A stretch of DNA of 64,000 bases from an uncultured Lachnospiraceae bacterium (lineage in GTDB: Bacteria; Bacillota; Clostridia; Lachnospirales; Lachnospiraceae), in assembly GCA_947176505.1 (NCBI GenBank), contig CAMWQW010000001.1, positions 248,001-312,000 on the forward strand. Reading direction: 5' to 3'. The position numbers were made by a program, and so were the translations under genes. Numbering within the stretch: position 1 is the stretch's first letter; each line of letters starts with the position of its first letter. Below are positions 51,648-59,384 of the stretch, in pieces. The notes beneath the pieces were generated by a model, which saw nothing but the letters and a program-made list of their open reading frames with translations, did no database searches and was not told the DNA's origin.

Positions 51648-53177
51648 CTATACATCATACAACATGATAACATTATGAAAGCACGCACGAAATCCAAGTT
51701 TTTCATAAAGTGCTACTGCCTCACAAGAGCCGCTGAGTGTCACATTCTCCACTCCGCACGCAAACAAGTTCTCCAATGCCTTTGAAGACAAGGCAAGCGC
51801 TGCTTTTTTGCGCCGATACGCTTCCAAAGTAGAGACAAATTCCAAAGAAGCTGTATTTCCGGTCTGAATGGTGGCGGCAGTAGAGACAGGAACTCCGTCT
51901 ATTTCAGCCAGATAAATTCTGATATTCTCCTGCTTTACCCACACATAATAGTGGTCTGCGTCAATCATCTTCCAGCCGTGCAAGGCAGTGTTAACTACAT
52001 CCACCCAGCGTTCAAAATCTTCTTTTGTCTGCACTTCCCGACACAGAACAGACGCACTTTCCGCATCCGCATAAGGGTAAAAATCTGCTGCGTTGAGTAG
52101 CATTCCGGGTTCAGGATTTTCCGCATCCTCCGAAAGATCTTCTTGAAACCCGTTTTCTTTTAATATCTCAACAATATTCTTCGGCTCGGCATCCGGCGTG
52201 ATAAGCCACCGCTGCGGAACAGCCCCAGCCCGGATCCCCGCAGTCATTTCATGTATTTCTTCCCGATATCTGTTTTCGTCCAGATTTACATGAAAGGCTA
52301 AGGATGGTCCTGCCTCCCCCTCCTTTGGCATAATCCAATCGACCGGACCTTCGTGCAAATCAACAATCCCTGATAAAGCAAAACTTCGATAATATCTGTA
52401 GTAATTTTCCGTGATATTTTTTGCTTCCTTTGGCATAACGTATTCAAACATAATATCATTCGGAATTGTAATTTCATACTCGCATGTCGTGTCCCCATTC
52501 AGGACAGAGTGTACAACTCTTCCTTTAAGCTCCCTGTCCAAAAAAGCCTCTACAAAATTCATCACATGCCCCAAACTGCAATAGCACAATGTTGCGGATA
52601 CCGTTTCATCAGATAAAATCGACTCTTTTGCAAAAGGACAATGGCAGGCATGGTAACGCTTCATTGTGCTGTCTTTTGCCTTCAAGTATTCATTCATATT
52701 ACATGGAAACGCCATGCAAACCAACTTATTTCCCTTTCGGACAGGTGCCAGCATCGCCGGATTGTTTCGGATAAATTCCAATACCTCATCCGTCACTTCC
52801 TGACCATAAAAATCTTTTTTCTCCCGGTTCATTCTGATAAAGTTATCCAGTTCCCTATCATGATGAATTTTCAAAAAAACATCCAAATTCCCAATATCTA
52901 GAAATTCTTCCCTCGCCCACGAGGACTGTGACGGATGCAGACCATGCCTTACCTTGCATAGAATTTTCCGTACCGTTGGCGCATCTGCCATCTCTTCAAG
53001 GCGGTGCATGAAAGCACACATATTTCGACACTGGCAGCTGCCTTCTGTCTCTATATCCGGCAAAACCATATTTTCCGTCAATTTCTCCCAAAACTTTTCT
53101 CCCAGCTCCCAACAGATTTCCCGGCGTAAAGTATTAATTCCGAATTTTTCATCATAAACTATTTTTGTATCACCCAT
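51648..53177 (-). CDS. Cys-rich domain fused to GNAT acetyltransferase
   Basis: 509 residues. The first 300 or so contain many cysteines and histidines (CQCRNMCAFMHRLE, HACHCPFAKESI, TLCYCSLGHVMNFVEAFL) and look like the DUF6144 family, often linked to metal or Fe-S binding. From about 370 a GNAT acetyltransferase follows with TAATIQTGNTASLEFVSTLEAYRRKKAALALSS and CEAVALYEKLGFRACF, where YRRKKAA is the acetyl-CoA loop. The substrate is unknown. Start at 53177 after GAGGAGC. Both parts are in one uninterrupted frame. Confidence 0.75.
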   Translation of the reverse strand: MGDTKIVYDEKFGINTLRREICWELGEKFWEKLTENMVLPDIETEGSCQCRNMCAFMHRLEEMADAPTVRKILCKVRHGLHPSQSSWAREEFLDIGNLDVFLKIHHDRELDNFIRMNREKKDFYGQEVTDEVLEFIRNNPAMLAPVRKGNKLVCMAFPCNMNEYLKAKDSTMKRYHACHCPFAKESILSDETVSATLCYCSLGHVMNFVEAFLDRELKGRVVHSVLNGDTTCEYEITIPNDIMFEYVMPKEAKNITENYYRYYRSFALSGIVDLHEGPVDWIMPKEGEAGPSLAFHVNLDENRYREEIHEMTAGIRAGAVPQRWLITPDAEPKNIVEILKENGFQEDLSEDAENPEPGMLLNAADFYPYADAESASVLCREVQTKEDFERWVDVVNTALHGWKMIDADHYYVWVKQENIRIYLAEIDGVPVSTAATIQTGNTASLEFVSTLEAYRRKKAALALSSKALENLFACGVENVTLSGSCEAVALYEKLGFRACFHNVIMLYDV

Positions 53178-53405
53178 ATCTGCTCCTCGCTTTTTCAAAC
53201 TGTTTTAATTAATAATAGCACAATAAATATGACAACACCATGTCATGTAAACAGTCTAAAAGTAGTAAGCAATAATCATTTTATACTTTCCTTTATGATA
53301 GTATATATCCAAAAAGATAGTACTTGCATTTTTTCTTCTACCTGATACAGTTATATATAAGGACGTAAGTTCTGTCAATCCTATACAAGAAATGAGGTCA
53401 TTACA

Positions 53406-53972
53406 ATGAGAAAGAAGCTCAACATAACAGAAGGTATCTTCCCAATGCCGGTTTTAATGGTGGCAACCTACAATGAGGACGGAAGCGTTAATGTCATGAA
53501 TGCTGCATGGGGCACCATGCAGGAGAGAGGGAATGTAGCCCTCAATTTAACGGAAACGCACAAAACTGTCAAAAACATCAAGGCAAGAGGCGCTTTTACT
53601 GTAAGTATCGCTGATGCCGCCCATGTAGTAGAAGCAGATTATTTCGGTGTTGAATCCGGCAACCGAGTTGCAAACAAATTTGAAAACAGTGGACTTTCTG
53701 CAAGTAAATCTGAAGTTGTGGATGCACCGATTATTAATGAATTTCCGCTCTGCTTAGAATGTGAATTTATCGAATATCAAGACGGACAATACGGATGCGG
53801 CGTCATCGGTAAAGTAGTAAATGTCACGGCAGATGAAAGCGTGATCGTTGATGGCAAAATTGATATGTCTCTTGTTAACGCAATCGCCTTTGACCCTTAT
53901 ACACATGGCTATTATAAAGTGACCGAACGAGTAGGTGAAGCCTTCAAAGACGGTATACAGCTTAAAAGGTAG
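53406..53972 (+). CDS. Flavin reductase-family protein (flavoredoxin-like)
   Basis: 188 residues, the usual length. PMPVLMVATYNEDGSVNVMNAAWG, ERGNVALNLTETHKTVKNIKARGAFTVSIAD and DYFGVESGNRVANKFENSGLSASKSEVVDAPIINE are features of FMN-binding flavoredoxins in anaerobes. It probably passes electrons to flavin acceptors or reduces small electrophiles. A single-gene unit with an AATGAGG site; the 228-base upstream gap is AT-rich and shared with the divergent GNAT gene, without a convincing promoter. Confidence 0.88.
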   Translation: MRKKLNITEGIFPMPVLMVATYNEDGSVNVMNAAWGTMQERGNVALNLTETHKTVKNIKARGAFTVSIADAAHVVEADYFGVESGNRVANKFENSGLSASKSEVVDAPIINEFPLCLECEFIEYQDGQYGCGVIGKVVNVTADESVIVDGKIDMSLVNAIAFDPYTHGYYKVTERVGEAFKDGIQLKR

Positions 53973-53990
53973 GGGTTCTCCCTACCTTTT
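53964..53990 (+). terminator. Bidirectional terminator
   Basis: AAAAGGTAGGG (53964-53974) pairs perfectly with CCCTACCTTTT (53980-53990) around a 5-base loop. It overlaps the end of the flavoredoxin-like gene and the end of the short convergent gene, with T or A runs on both sides. Confidence 0.8.
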
Positions 53991-54144
53991 ATGTTTCGCC
54001 GCCATTTTTTGTAATTCTTCTATTCGCACTCTTACTGCTATGACAATAGCTTCTATGTGTTATTACTTTTATAATCGCTGCAGTGTCATCATCCAATTCC
54101 AAATCCACAATCGGCACATTTTTGTTCATCAATGTGCATTTCAT
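53989..54144 (-). pseudogene. Short frame resembling the start of a HipA-like protein
   Basis: 51 codons from an ATG with an AAGGAG site. The first 25 residues (KCTLMNKNVPIVDLELDDDT) resemble the N-terminus of a family of about 300-residue HipA-like accessory proteins, but the frame then ends in a basic, low-complexity tail at a terminator. I read it as a remnant; a genuine small protein is not excluded. Confidence 0.35.
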
Positions 54145-54158
54145 ACATTCACTCCTTC

Positions 54159-54509
54159 TTATTGCAGCTTTTCTGCCCATTCCGCCTCTTTGAATCCTGT
54201 AAGTACCGTATCCCCGTCCACAATAACCGGACGCTTTACAAGCATCCCATTTGTCGCAAGAAGCCTTAACTGCTCTTCCTCGCTCATAGTCGGGAGCTTA
54301 TCCTTAAGCTGCATATCTTTATACATAAGACCACTTGTATTAAAAAATTTCTTGAGCGGAAGTCCGCTCCTTTCATGCCACTTCTTTAACTCATCATAGG
54401 AAGGGTTGTCCTCTACAATATGACGGTCAGTATATGCAATGTTATGCGCATCCAGCCACTTTTTAGCTTTCTGACAAGTAGTGCATTTGGGGTATTCTAT
54501 AAATAGCAT
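54159..54509 (-). CDS. ArsC/Spx-family thioredoxin-fold protein
   Basis: 116 residues. EYPKCTTCQKAKKWLDAHNI gives a CxxC at the start of helix one, followed by DRHIVEDNPSYDELKKWHERSGLPLKKFFNTSGLMYKDM and the late LVKRPVIVDGDTVLTGF, the family's conserved RP motif. The group covers arsenate reductases and Spx-like regulators; this is the YffB-like/ArsC branch, activity not known. Start at 54509 after TTGGAG, 31 bases after the previous stop. Confidence 0.85.
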   Translation of the reverse strand: MLFIEYPKCTTCQKAKKWLDAHNIAYTDRHIVEDNPSYDELKKWHERSGLPLKKFFNTSGLMYKDMQLKDKLPTMSEEEQLRLLATNGMLVKRPVIVDGDTVLTGFKEAEWAEKLQ

Positions 54510-54540
54510 TGTTTTGTTCTCCAATCTGTTATTCATCATA

Positions 54541-55230
54541 TCACATTTCCGCCGCTTTATTGATGCAGTTTATCGCATTCAGGCTACGCGGATATCCGAT
54601 GTACGGCAGGCATTGCATTACAACCCTGACGAGAAATTCCTTGTCGTTTCCGAGATTCATATTTCCCTTGGCATGCGCAATAAGCTGGGGTTCACAGCCA
54701 CCCTGCGCCGCCAGAAAACAGAAAGTAATCATCTCCCGCTGTTTTAAATCGAGCCCGTTTCTTGTATAGTAATCGCCAAAACAGTTCGCCGCCAAAAGAC
54801 GGTTAATGTATCCCTCTTTCCATGCTTCTCTCATACGTTCCCCGAAAATTTCCGCCTGCGCCTCAACACCCTTTTCCAGTCTGTCTTCTATGGTCGTGGT
54901 CGCCTGCGGAGGAAGCGGCAGGTCTATGCCCTTGCGCTCAGAAAAAACCTCATTGGTAATCGTCAGGAATGGCATTACCCTTCCTATCCCCAGATAATCC
55001 ACCGCCTGATAGACAATCTCTCTTGCCATAACAGGCGTCAACTCATAGTCCAATGCATACTTAAGTACTTCCCGATAAACCTCTGTTCCCTGACACCCTA
55101 TAAGGGTCGCGAGAACCGCTATGTAACGGGCAACATTCGGAAGTTCTATCTCCGGTTTATTCACTATTTCTTCCATCACAAAATATTTGAGTCGTTCCAT
55201 AAACTCCGGATCGTTTTCACAATAATTCAT
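54541..55230 (-). CDS. Carboxymuconolactone decarboxylase-family protein
   Basis: 229 residues with two related all-helical halves, each of the CMD/AhpD type (VLKYALDYELTPVMAREIVYQAVDYLG and LDLKQREMITFCFLAAQGGCEPQLIAHAKGN). The usual CxxC of peroxidase-active members is replaced by GGC, so a decarboxylase or redox role is uncertain. It is followed by the ArsC-like gene and preceded by an ABM-domain gene, which suggests a small redox or detoxification operon (55586 to 54159). Confidence 0.82.
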   Translation of the reverse strand: MNYCENDPEFMERLKYFVMEEIVNKPEIELPNVARYIAVLATLIGCQGTEVYREVLKYALDYELTPVMAREIVYQAVDYLGIGRVMPFLTITNEVFSERKGIDLPLPPQATTTIEDRLEKGVEAQAEIFGERMREAWKEGYINRLLAANCFGDYYTRNGLDLKQREMITFCFLAAQGGCEPQLIAHAKGNMNLGNDKEFLVRVVMQCLPYIGYPRSLNAINCINKAAEM

Positions 55231-55253
55231 TGCAGGTTCTCCTTAAATTTTTC

Positions 55254-55586
55254 CTATTCTTTTATAAAACGGCTGTCTTTCTCCGGTATCCCGCCCTCAT
55301 CAGACACATACCGTTCCACTTTCATATGCAGGTCATATTTCACTCGAAGCTGTGCAATCTTCTCCATCATCGGCGAATCATGATGCTTGTCAATAGCCTC
55401 TTGATCTTTCCAGCAATCAATCAGCAAAACCTTCTCCGGGTCCGCCATAGGAAAGAAATATTCATACCGCAGATTTCCTTCTTCCTTGCGGATTTCCGCA
55501 GCAGTCCCACTTTCCTCCATTTCCTCCGCAAACTTCCTCGCACTGCCATTTACACCACTATAATATATATTTACTATTATGCTCAT
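55254..55586 (-). CDS. ABM-domain (quinol monooxygenase-like) protein
   Basis: 110 residues, a dimeric alpha/beta-barrel type protein of the antibiotic biosynthesis monooxygenase family: AEEMEESGTAAEIRKEEGNLRYEYFFPMADPEKVLLIDCWKDQEAIDKHHDSPMM-type pattern. Members act on quinones or other aromatic substrates without a cofactor. It sits 23 bases upstream of the CMD gene and is the first gene of that small operon. The ATG has AGGAGGACAT before it. Confidence 0.82.
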   Translation of the reverse strand: MSIIVNIYYSGVNGSARKFAEEMEESGTAAEIRKEEGNLRYEYFFPMADPEKVLLIDCWKDQEAIDKHHDSPMMEKIAQLRVKYDLHMKVERYVSDEGGIPEKDSRFIKE

Positions 55587-55756
55587 ACCTGATATGTCCT
55601 CCTCTCAGCTTCAGCTATTCTTCATAGACACCTCCTGCTACTTCTGTATTGTAAACTCACAGAAATGCAATGTCGAATACCTATTTTGAATTGTCAACAA
55701 TAGTTAAAACGTATAGTTAAATATACATTTCTATGCCAATAAGGCGCACTTAAAAA

Positions 55757-56320
55757 TTACATAGGTTTTAAATTCTGATTGAGTCTGTCCACCATCCATG
55801 CCATTCTCTTTTCCCGTCCGGCATCAGTCTTTGCGTCAAAATATGCTCGCGTGTAAGTTTTCTTTACCGATAAGGGCATGGCTTGAAAATTTGTGCAGGC
55901 AGGCTCATACCCTTCCAACAAAGCAGAAAGCCGGGCAATTTGTTCCTCTGTAACTGCCATTGGCTTGGGCGCATACCACTGACCGTTTTTTTTGGCTTCC
56001 TCTATTTTCTTTCTGCCAAAATCAGTCATAAGACCTCGTTCCTCGAGACTTTTGACCAACGTCTTATTTTTCTCTGACCACTTACTGTTCTCTCTACGCA
56101 TAGAAAAATATTTCTTATAAGTTTTATCGTCAATGCTTTGCATCTGTCCGTCAATCCATCCAAAGCAGAGAGCTTCTTCGAGGGCTTCTCCTGCCTTTAT
56201 TGTTTTCGGTCCTCCGGATTTGCCGAATAGAAGCCAAACACCGGCATCTGACAGACAATGGTCTGAAAGCCATTTCCTAAATTCTTCTCTGTTGGAAAAT
56301 TCCATTATATCACTCATCAT
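55757..56320 (-). CDS. YdeI/OmpD-associated family protein
   Basis: 187 residues. EEALCFGWIDGQMQSIDDKTYKKYFSMRRENSKWSEKNKTLVKSLEERGLMTDFGR and the late LPLSVKKTYTRAYFDAKTDAGREKRMAWMVDRLNQN-like segment place it in the YdeI family of unknown biochemical function. It is a single gene with 170 bases of AT-rich sequence downstream. GGAAGG precedes two possible ATG codons. Confidence 0.85.
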   Translation of the reverse strand: MMSDIMEFSNREEFRKWLSDHCLSDAGVWLLFGKSGGPKTIKAGEALEEALCFGWIDGQMQSIDDKTYKKYFSMRRENSKWSEKNKTLVKSLEERGLMTDFGRKKIEEAKKNGQWYAPKPMAVTEEQIARLSALLEGYEPACTNFQAMPLSVKKTYTRAYFDAKTDAGREKRMAWMVDRLNQNLKPM

Positions 56321-56532
56321 ACGTCCTTCCTTTATGTCTCCTTATCCGTTTAAAGTGCACAGTTTCAGATTGTAATTTGACAATTTTTAAGAAAGTAAAA
56401 TCATATAACACAGTATAACACAAAATATATGGAAATTGTGATTTGATTGAAATGATGTGTGGTGTTTGATTTGATAATCTTGCTTACTCGTAGTATGATT
56501 AGTTATACAAATCATACTTTAGGGGAAAGAAA

Positions 56533-56667
56533 ATGACAACACCAAAAGGCATAATAACGACGATTATTAAAAATGCCAAAAATGGGCGCAAAAAACAGGC
56601 AACCTTTTCTTGATTTCCTGTTTTGGTGTGCCGTTCTATGTAGCGGCGGTTATTCAGTTTTTAGGTA
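56533..56667 (+). pseudogene. Small broken frame in an element scar
   Basis: The 350-base stretch 56321-56670 has no intact gene. From the ATG at 56533, after an AGGGGAAAG site, 27 codons run to a stop. A different frame continues with hydrophobic codons (FLDFLFWCAVLC) to 56667, as if a short membrane peptide had suffered a frameshift in the run of A at about 56588. It lies next to Tn916-type genes and is probably part of the same remnant. Confidence 0.3.
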
Positions 56668-56670
56668 AGG

Positions 56671-56874
56671 CTATTCATCAAAGCGAAACTTGAACAATGC
56701 GGCAACAAGCCGGGATTTTATGCTGTCCTCGGTATCCCTGTCGATATGCCCGTTTTCAATGGCGGCGATTCGGATTCGCTTGCTGTAATGCCGTAAAACC
56801 TCGTCCACGGCTTCCGGCTCTCCGCTGGTCGCCCGGACAATCGTTTCATAGGGCAAAAGGTTTGGATTCCCCAT
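56671..56874 (-). CDS. Tn916 ORF8-like helix-turn-helix protein
   Basis: 67 residues. LLPYETIVRATSGEPEAVDEVLRHYSKRI and SIKSRLVAALFKFRFDE are those of the small helix-turn-helix protein found downstream of the sigma-like ORF7 in Tn916-type conjugative elements. The frame is complete. Its partner upstream is frameshifted, and no integrase, relaxase or transfer gene is nearby, so it is an orphan of a lost element. Confidence 0.75.
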   Translation of the reverse strand: MGNPNLLPYETIVRATSGEPEAVDEVLRHYSKRIRIAAIENGHIDRDTEDSIKSRLVAALFKFRFDE

Positions 56875-57132
56875 GTGAAAGCACCTCCATTTTCCTTTGC
56901 AGGAGTTTTAACGTCCTGCGGATTTGATACCCGGTCGTACTCCGGCAGCGTCCGTACATTTCCCCGATTTCCTGTTGTGTATAATCTCCGAAAAATAAAG
57001 GAAAATGATTTCCCGGTTCTTCTCCGGCAAAGATAACAGGGTGGCGGCAAGTTCCCCATTGGTGAGGATTACTGTCTGACCGCATATCGTAATAGGGTAT
57101 TCTTCACAGGGTGCTTCAAAATATTCGAAGCA
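56846..57132 (-). pseudogene. Tn916 ORF7-like sigma factor, frameshifted and 5'-truncated
   Basis: The first part reads PCEEYPITICGQTV...LAATLLSLPEKNREIIFLYF in one frame and the second GDYTQQEIGEMYGRCRSTTGYQIRRTLKLL in another. One T is missing from the run at 56992-56996, which breaks the frame between sigma region helices. The usual N-terminal 15 or so residues are also gone at the junction with the following lipoprotein gene (57134). The family drives expression of conjugative transposons. It is a scar. Confidence 0.75.
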
Positions 57133-57133
57133 T

Positions 57134-57592
57134 CTACTTAATTATATCTGCTACAATTTTTACAGCTTCACATGGATTCTTTTCATCACCAAGCAGCCCT
57201 CGATAAGTAATTTCCACCGTATCCCCCACGGCAATGGGTGAATCTCCCTCGGCTATTTGGGCGTTCTTTGTAGAAAAATAATAGAGTATTTCGTCGCCGG
57301 GGTCTTTGATGATTATTATGTCATCTGCATACTTTTCAACAATTCCAGTAATGGGATCACTCTCTATGTTTTCCTCATCTGCTGTAGGTTCTGTTCCAGC
57401 ATTTTCAATATTATTGGATTTTGGAGACTCCGCAGTATCGGGTTTTGTTTCTGCTTTTGAAACATCGTTATTTTCAGTTTCCTGTTCAACACTAGTTTCA
57501 GTAGGCACTGTATTCTCTTTTGAATCTGATGAACAGGCGGTCATTCCCATTGTCAAAACCATCATAAATACCAGTATACATTTCTTCTTCAT
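57134..57592 (-). CDS. Lipoprotein with acidic linker and small beta-domain
   Basis: 152 residues. A signal peptide with lipobox TMGMTAC (start chosen at 57592 after GGGGGATT) is followed by about 55 acidic, Ser/Thr-rich residues and a C-terminal domain with IVEKYADDIIIIKDPGDEILYYFST and GDTVEITYRGLLGD, an OB-like beta pattern. It has no recognised family. It follows another lipoprotein gene by 25 bases and the two share a promoter. Confidence 0.75.
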   Translation of the reverse strand: MKKKCILVFMMVLTMGMTACSSDSKENTVPTETSVEQETENNDVSKAETKPDTAESPKSNNIENAGTEPTADEENIESDPITGIVEKYADDIIIIKDPGDEILYYFSTKNAQIAEGDSPIAVGDTVEITYRGLLGDEKNPCEAVKIVADIIK

Positions 57593-57617
57593 ATTAATCC
57601 CCCATTCTATTTTAACA

Positions 57618-58037
57618 TTATTCAAATTTCATCATCTGCACCTGTTCTGCATGGAATTTTTTCCCCTCATAATATCCTGTAATCTCCACCATCATATCTT
57701 TAGCCATATCCCCGGCAGTCGCATCGTTGTCTTCGTAGTTGCCATCGTCATAAATTGTCCTTATATAAAATGTAGTTTCTTCATCATACAAGACAGTCAG
57801 CTTATGTCCGTTTCCCTTGTTTTCAATTGTGCCGTTTTCCTTCACCACTTTGTTATCGGCTTTCATATTAAACTGCATTTCACCCAGCTTCGATATCTTT
57901 CCGCTTACGCTGATTTCGCTTTCCTCCGTCCTGTTCTCTGTCGAAAGAACCTCCGCCTTCTTGCTGCTGACACATCCTTCCATAAGCGCCATCATAAGTA
58001 TCAAAACTACGGTTGCCATCATACATTTTCTTTTCAT
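57618..58037 (-). CDS. Lipoprotein under a tandem-repeat promoter
   Basis: 139 residues. The signal peptide ends in the lipobox MALMEGC. The mature part contains a beta-rich domain with ISKLGEMQFNMKA and TTFYIRTIYDDGNYEDNDATAGDMAKDMMVEITGYYEG, similar in plan to the domain of the next lipoprotein. I do not recognise a family. A GGGAG site precedes the ATG. Its promoter carries four 11-bp direct repeats, which suggests control by an OmpR-type regulator that is not in this window. Confidence 0.75.
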   Translation of the reverse strand: MKRKCMMATVVLILMMALMEGCVSSKKAEVLSTENRTEESEISVSGKISKLGEMQFNMKADNKVVKENGTIENKGNGHKLTVLYDEETTFYIRTIYDDGNYEDNDATAGDMAKDMMVEITGYYEGKKFHAEQVQMMKFE

Positions 58038-58090
58038 TTACATTTTCTCCCTTTACTATTATTTAACCCAACCTGCCGGCTTCCGTGTCT

Positions 58091-58149
58091 ATTATAGTAA
58101 AGAAATCTCTAAGTTTTCTCTAAGTTTCCTCTAAGTTTCCTCTAAGTTT
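58091..58149 (-). promoter_or_regulatory. TATAAT promoter with four 11-bp direct repeats
   Basis: Four perfect copies of CTCTAAGTTT on the plus strand start at 58107, 58118, 58129 and 58140, an exact 11-base period. On the minus strand a TATAAT (58091-58096) lies 10 bases downstream of the nearest repeat, so the repeats cover the -35 region and above. This is the layout of OmpR-family activator sites on one face of the helix. Confidence 0.65.
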
Positions 58150-58198
58150 CAATCCGCAATGATTCATCATAAACAACGGTTCTGATTTCTTTCTTCAT
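58142..58198 (-). pseudogene. 18-codon stub of an AraC-family regulator
   Basis: Behind a perfect AAGGAGGG site, the frame KKEIRTVVYDESLRIET runs 18 codons and stops inside the last 11-bp repeat. It matches the start of AraC regulators that begin with LRIEAYRFEG. The remaining 250 or so residues are absent, so this is the cut end of a lost gene. Confidence 0.6.
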
Positions 58199-58360
58199 TC
58201 AAATTCCCTCCTTGCCAAAAGCCATTGTAAATCAAAGATTTTCAAAAGTCTTGTGAAATATCTTCATTTTTCGGTAGTAGGGGCTATTACTTGAATTTTC
58301 CATATTTTGTGAGTGCTGTATAAAATGATATGAGGCATGAGAGGGATTCCGTAGTAGTCG

Positions 58361-58402
58361 GCATTGTGGGAAAATCCAAAAGTTTTGATTTTCCCACGAT
58401 GC
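58361..58402. repeat. Long inverted repeat, possible dispersed element
   Basis: A 16-bp stem with one mismatch, GCATTGTGGGAAAATC (58361-58376) with GATTTTCCCACGATGC (58387-58402), closes a 10-base loop. The stretch 58199-58502 has no plausible gene; overlapping short frames on both strands here look like shadows. It may be a miniature inverted-repeat element or a terminator of the HMA-protein gene. Confidence 0.5.
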
Positions 58403-58502
58403 TTGTCTTTTGGTCTTTGGTTTGGAATAGTGTGGTGCTGGCGGTCTGTCTCTTGTTTTCGGTTGCTTGCTTCTTTACCGTACATGAGCTTTTGTCCATC
58501 GT

Positions 58503-58754
58503 TTATCTCCTCTGAAGCAATCCCTTTTTCTCATATGGCTCCCAGCTTACGGACATCACATCATACCCCGCCTCCGCTACGACCTTTCTGAGCTCTGGTT
58601 CCGGAATCTCCCGCTCTGCAAGAATAACTGTTTCTTTCTTCATGTGAGAGCTGTTCACCTTCTTAACCGCAAAAGCGTTCCGTACCGCCTCATTGATATG
58701 TGCTTCACACATACCGCACGCCATACCGTCAATTCCCACTGTTATCTTAACCAT
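58503..58754 (-). CDS. HMA-domain heavy-metal-binding protein
   Basis: 83 residues. The N-terminal 70 have the ferredoxin-like HMA layout with VGIDGMACGMCEAHINEAVRNAF, where CGMC binds a soft metal, and ELRKVVAEAGYDVMSV. It resembles CopZ-type chaperones. A GGAGGAATT site precedes the ATG and an iron-box-like repeat (58781-58796) sits just upstream, so it appears to belong to the same regulon as the feo genes. Its partner is unknown; FeoB-linked HMA proteins occur in other Clostridia. Confidence 0.85.
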   Translation of the reverse strand: MVKITVGIDGMACGMCEAHINEAVRNAFAVKKVNSSHMKKETVILAEREIPEPELRKVVAEAGYDVMSVSWEPYEKKGLLQRR

Positions 58755-58780
58755 AAATAATTCCTCCTCTTTTATTGGTT

Positions 58781-58796
58781 GTTAGCGATTACTAAC
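58781..58796. promoter_or_regulatory. Iron-box-like inverted repeat, HMA gene
   Basis: GTTAG-CGATTA-CTAAC, 27 bases before the HMA gene ATG and shared with the divergent regulator gene. One of eight like sites in 5 kb. Confidence 0.7.
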
Positions 58797-58894
58797 CTCC
58801 AATTTTTAAAATGCGGTACACTTTAATCACCGCCAAATCTTGAAACCCCTTCTCTAAAGTGTTAGGATAAACAAAAGAACTGTTCCGAACAAAC

Positions 58895-58910
58895 AATAGC
58901 GGTTACTGAC
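58895..58910. promoter_or_regulatory. Weak iron-box-like repeat before the DtxR-type gene
   Basis: AATAG-CGGTTA-CTGAC, a two-mismatch copy of the GTTAG-N6-CTAAC site, 50 bases before the regulator ATG. It would fit autoregulation. Confidence 0.45.
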
Positions 58911-58959
58911 ATACAGTGCCTTAAGCGTTTTTCGTCTCTGAAAGGAGCGCGGTGATACA

Positions 58960-59352
58960 ATGAGCTACATCCAACACAAATCAGAAGAATCCTTGGAAGA
59001 TTACCTTGAAACGATACTTGTCTTAAGCAAACGCCTCCCTGTCGTGCGCTCCATCGACGTGGCAACCGAACTGAATTATTCAAAACCCAGCGTGAGTGTC
59101 GCTATGAAAAACTTGAAAAATCGTGAGTACATCACTGTCTCGGAAGACGGGTATCTCCGTCTGACAGACGAGGGACAAAAAATCGCGGAAAGCGTCTATG
59201 AACGTCACACTCTGCTGACGGATTGGCTGGTTCATTTGGGCGTCGATCCCAAAATAGCAGCAGGTGATGCCTGTAAGATGGAACATGACATCACCTCTGA
59301 AAGCTATGAAGCGATGAAAAAATGCATCTTGTCCATTTTAGGACGCGTTTGA
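58960..59352 (+). CDS. DtxR/MntR-family metal-dependent regulator
   Basis: 130 residues. A winged helix (DVATELNYSKPSVSVAMKNLKNREYITVSEDGYLRLTDEG) is followed by a dimerisation domain with ERHTLLTDWLVHLGVDPKIAAGDACKMEHDIT, which has the HxxL, C and ExxH metal ligands of the family. There is no SH3-like third domain, as in MntR. It stands alone, divergent from the HMA gene and convergent with feoB, and is the natural candidate to bind the GTTAG-N6-CTAAC repeats in the feo region. The metal, Fe(II) or Mn(II), is not decided by sequence. Confidence 0.88.
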   Translation: MSYIQHKSEESLEDYLETILVLSKRLPVVRSIDVATELNYSKPSVSVAMKNLKNREYITVSEDGYLRLTDEGQKIAESVYERHTLLTDWLVHLGVDPKIAAGDACKMEHDITSESYEAMKKCILSILGRV

Positions 59353-59368
59353 AAACCCTGCGGTTTTC
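59351..59368. terminator. Weak hairpin between convergent regulator and feoB
   Basis: GAAAACC pairs with GGTTTTC around CTGC (59351-59368), right at the end of the regulator gene. There is no T run, so it may be only a barrier between the convergent transcripts. Confidence 0.35.
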
Positions 59369-59384
59369 ACTGCTTTCGCAGACA

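Noticed and set aside
53324..53358. Promoter for the flavoredoxin-like gene
   Set aside because: A TTGCAT is present but no -10 stands at a suitable distance; I could not support a promoter.
57112..57132. Inverted repeat TGCTTC/GAAGCA
   Set aside because: Only 6-bp arms with a 9-base gap inside a pseudogene; likely chance.
58107..58149. CRISPR-like repeats
   Set aside because: The 10-base units are separated by a single base and have no spacers; they are promoter repeats.
58264..58591. Overlapping short frames on both strands
   Set aside because: They cross a large inverted repeat, have no family resemblance, and the plus-strand ones run into the HMA gene.
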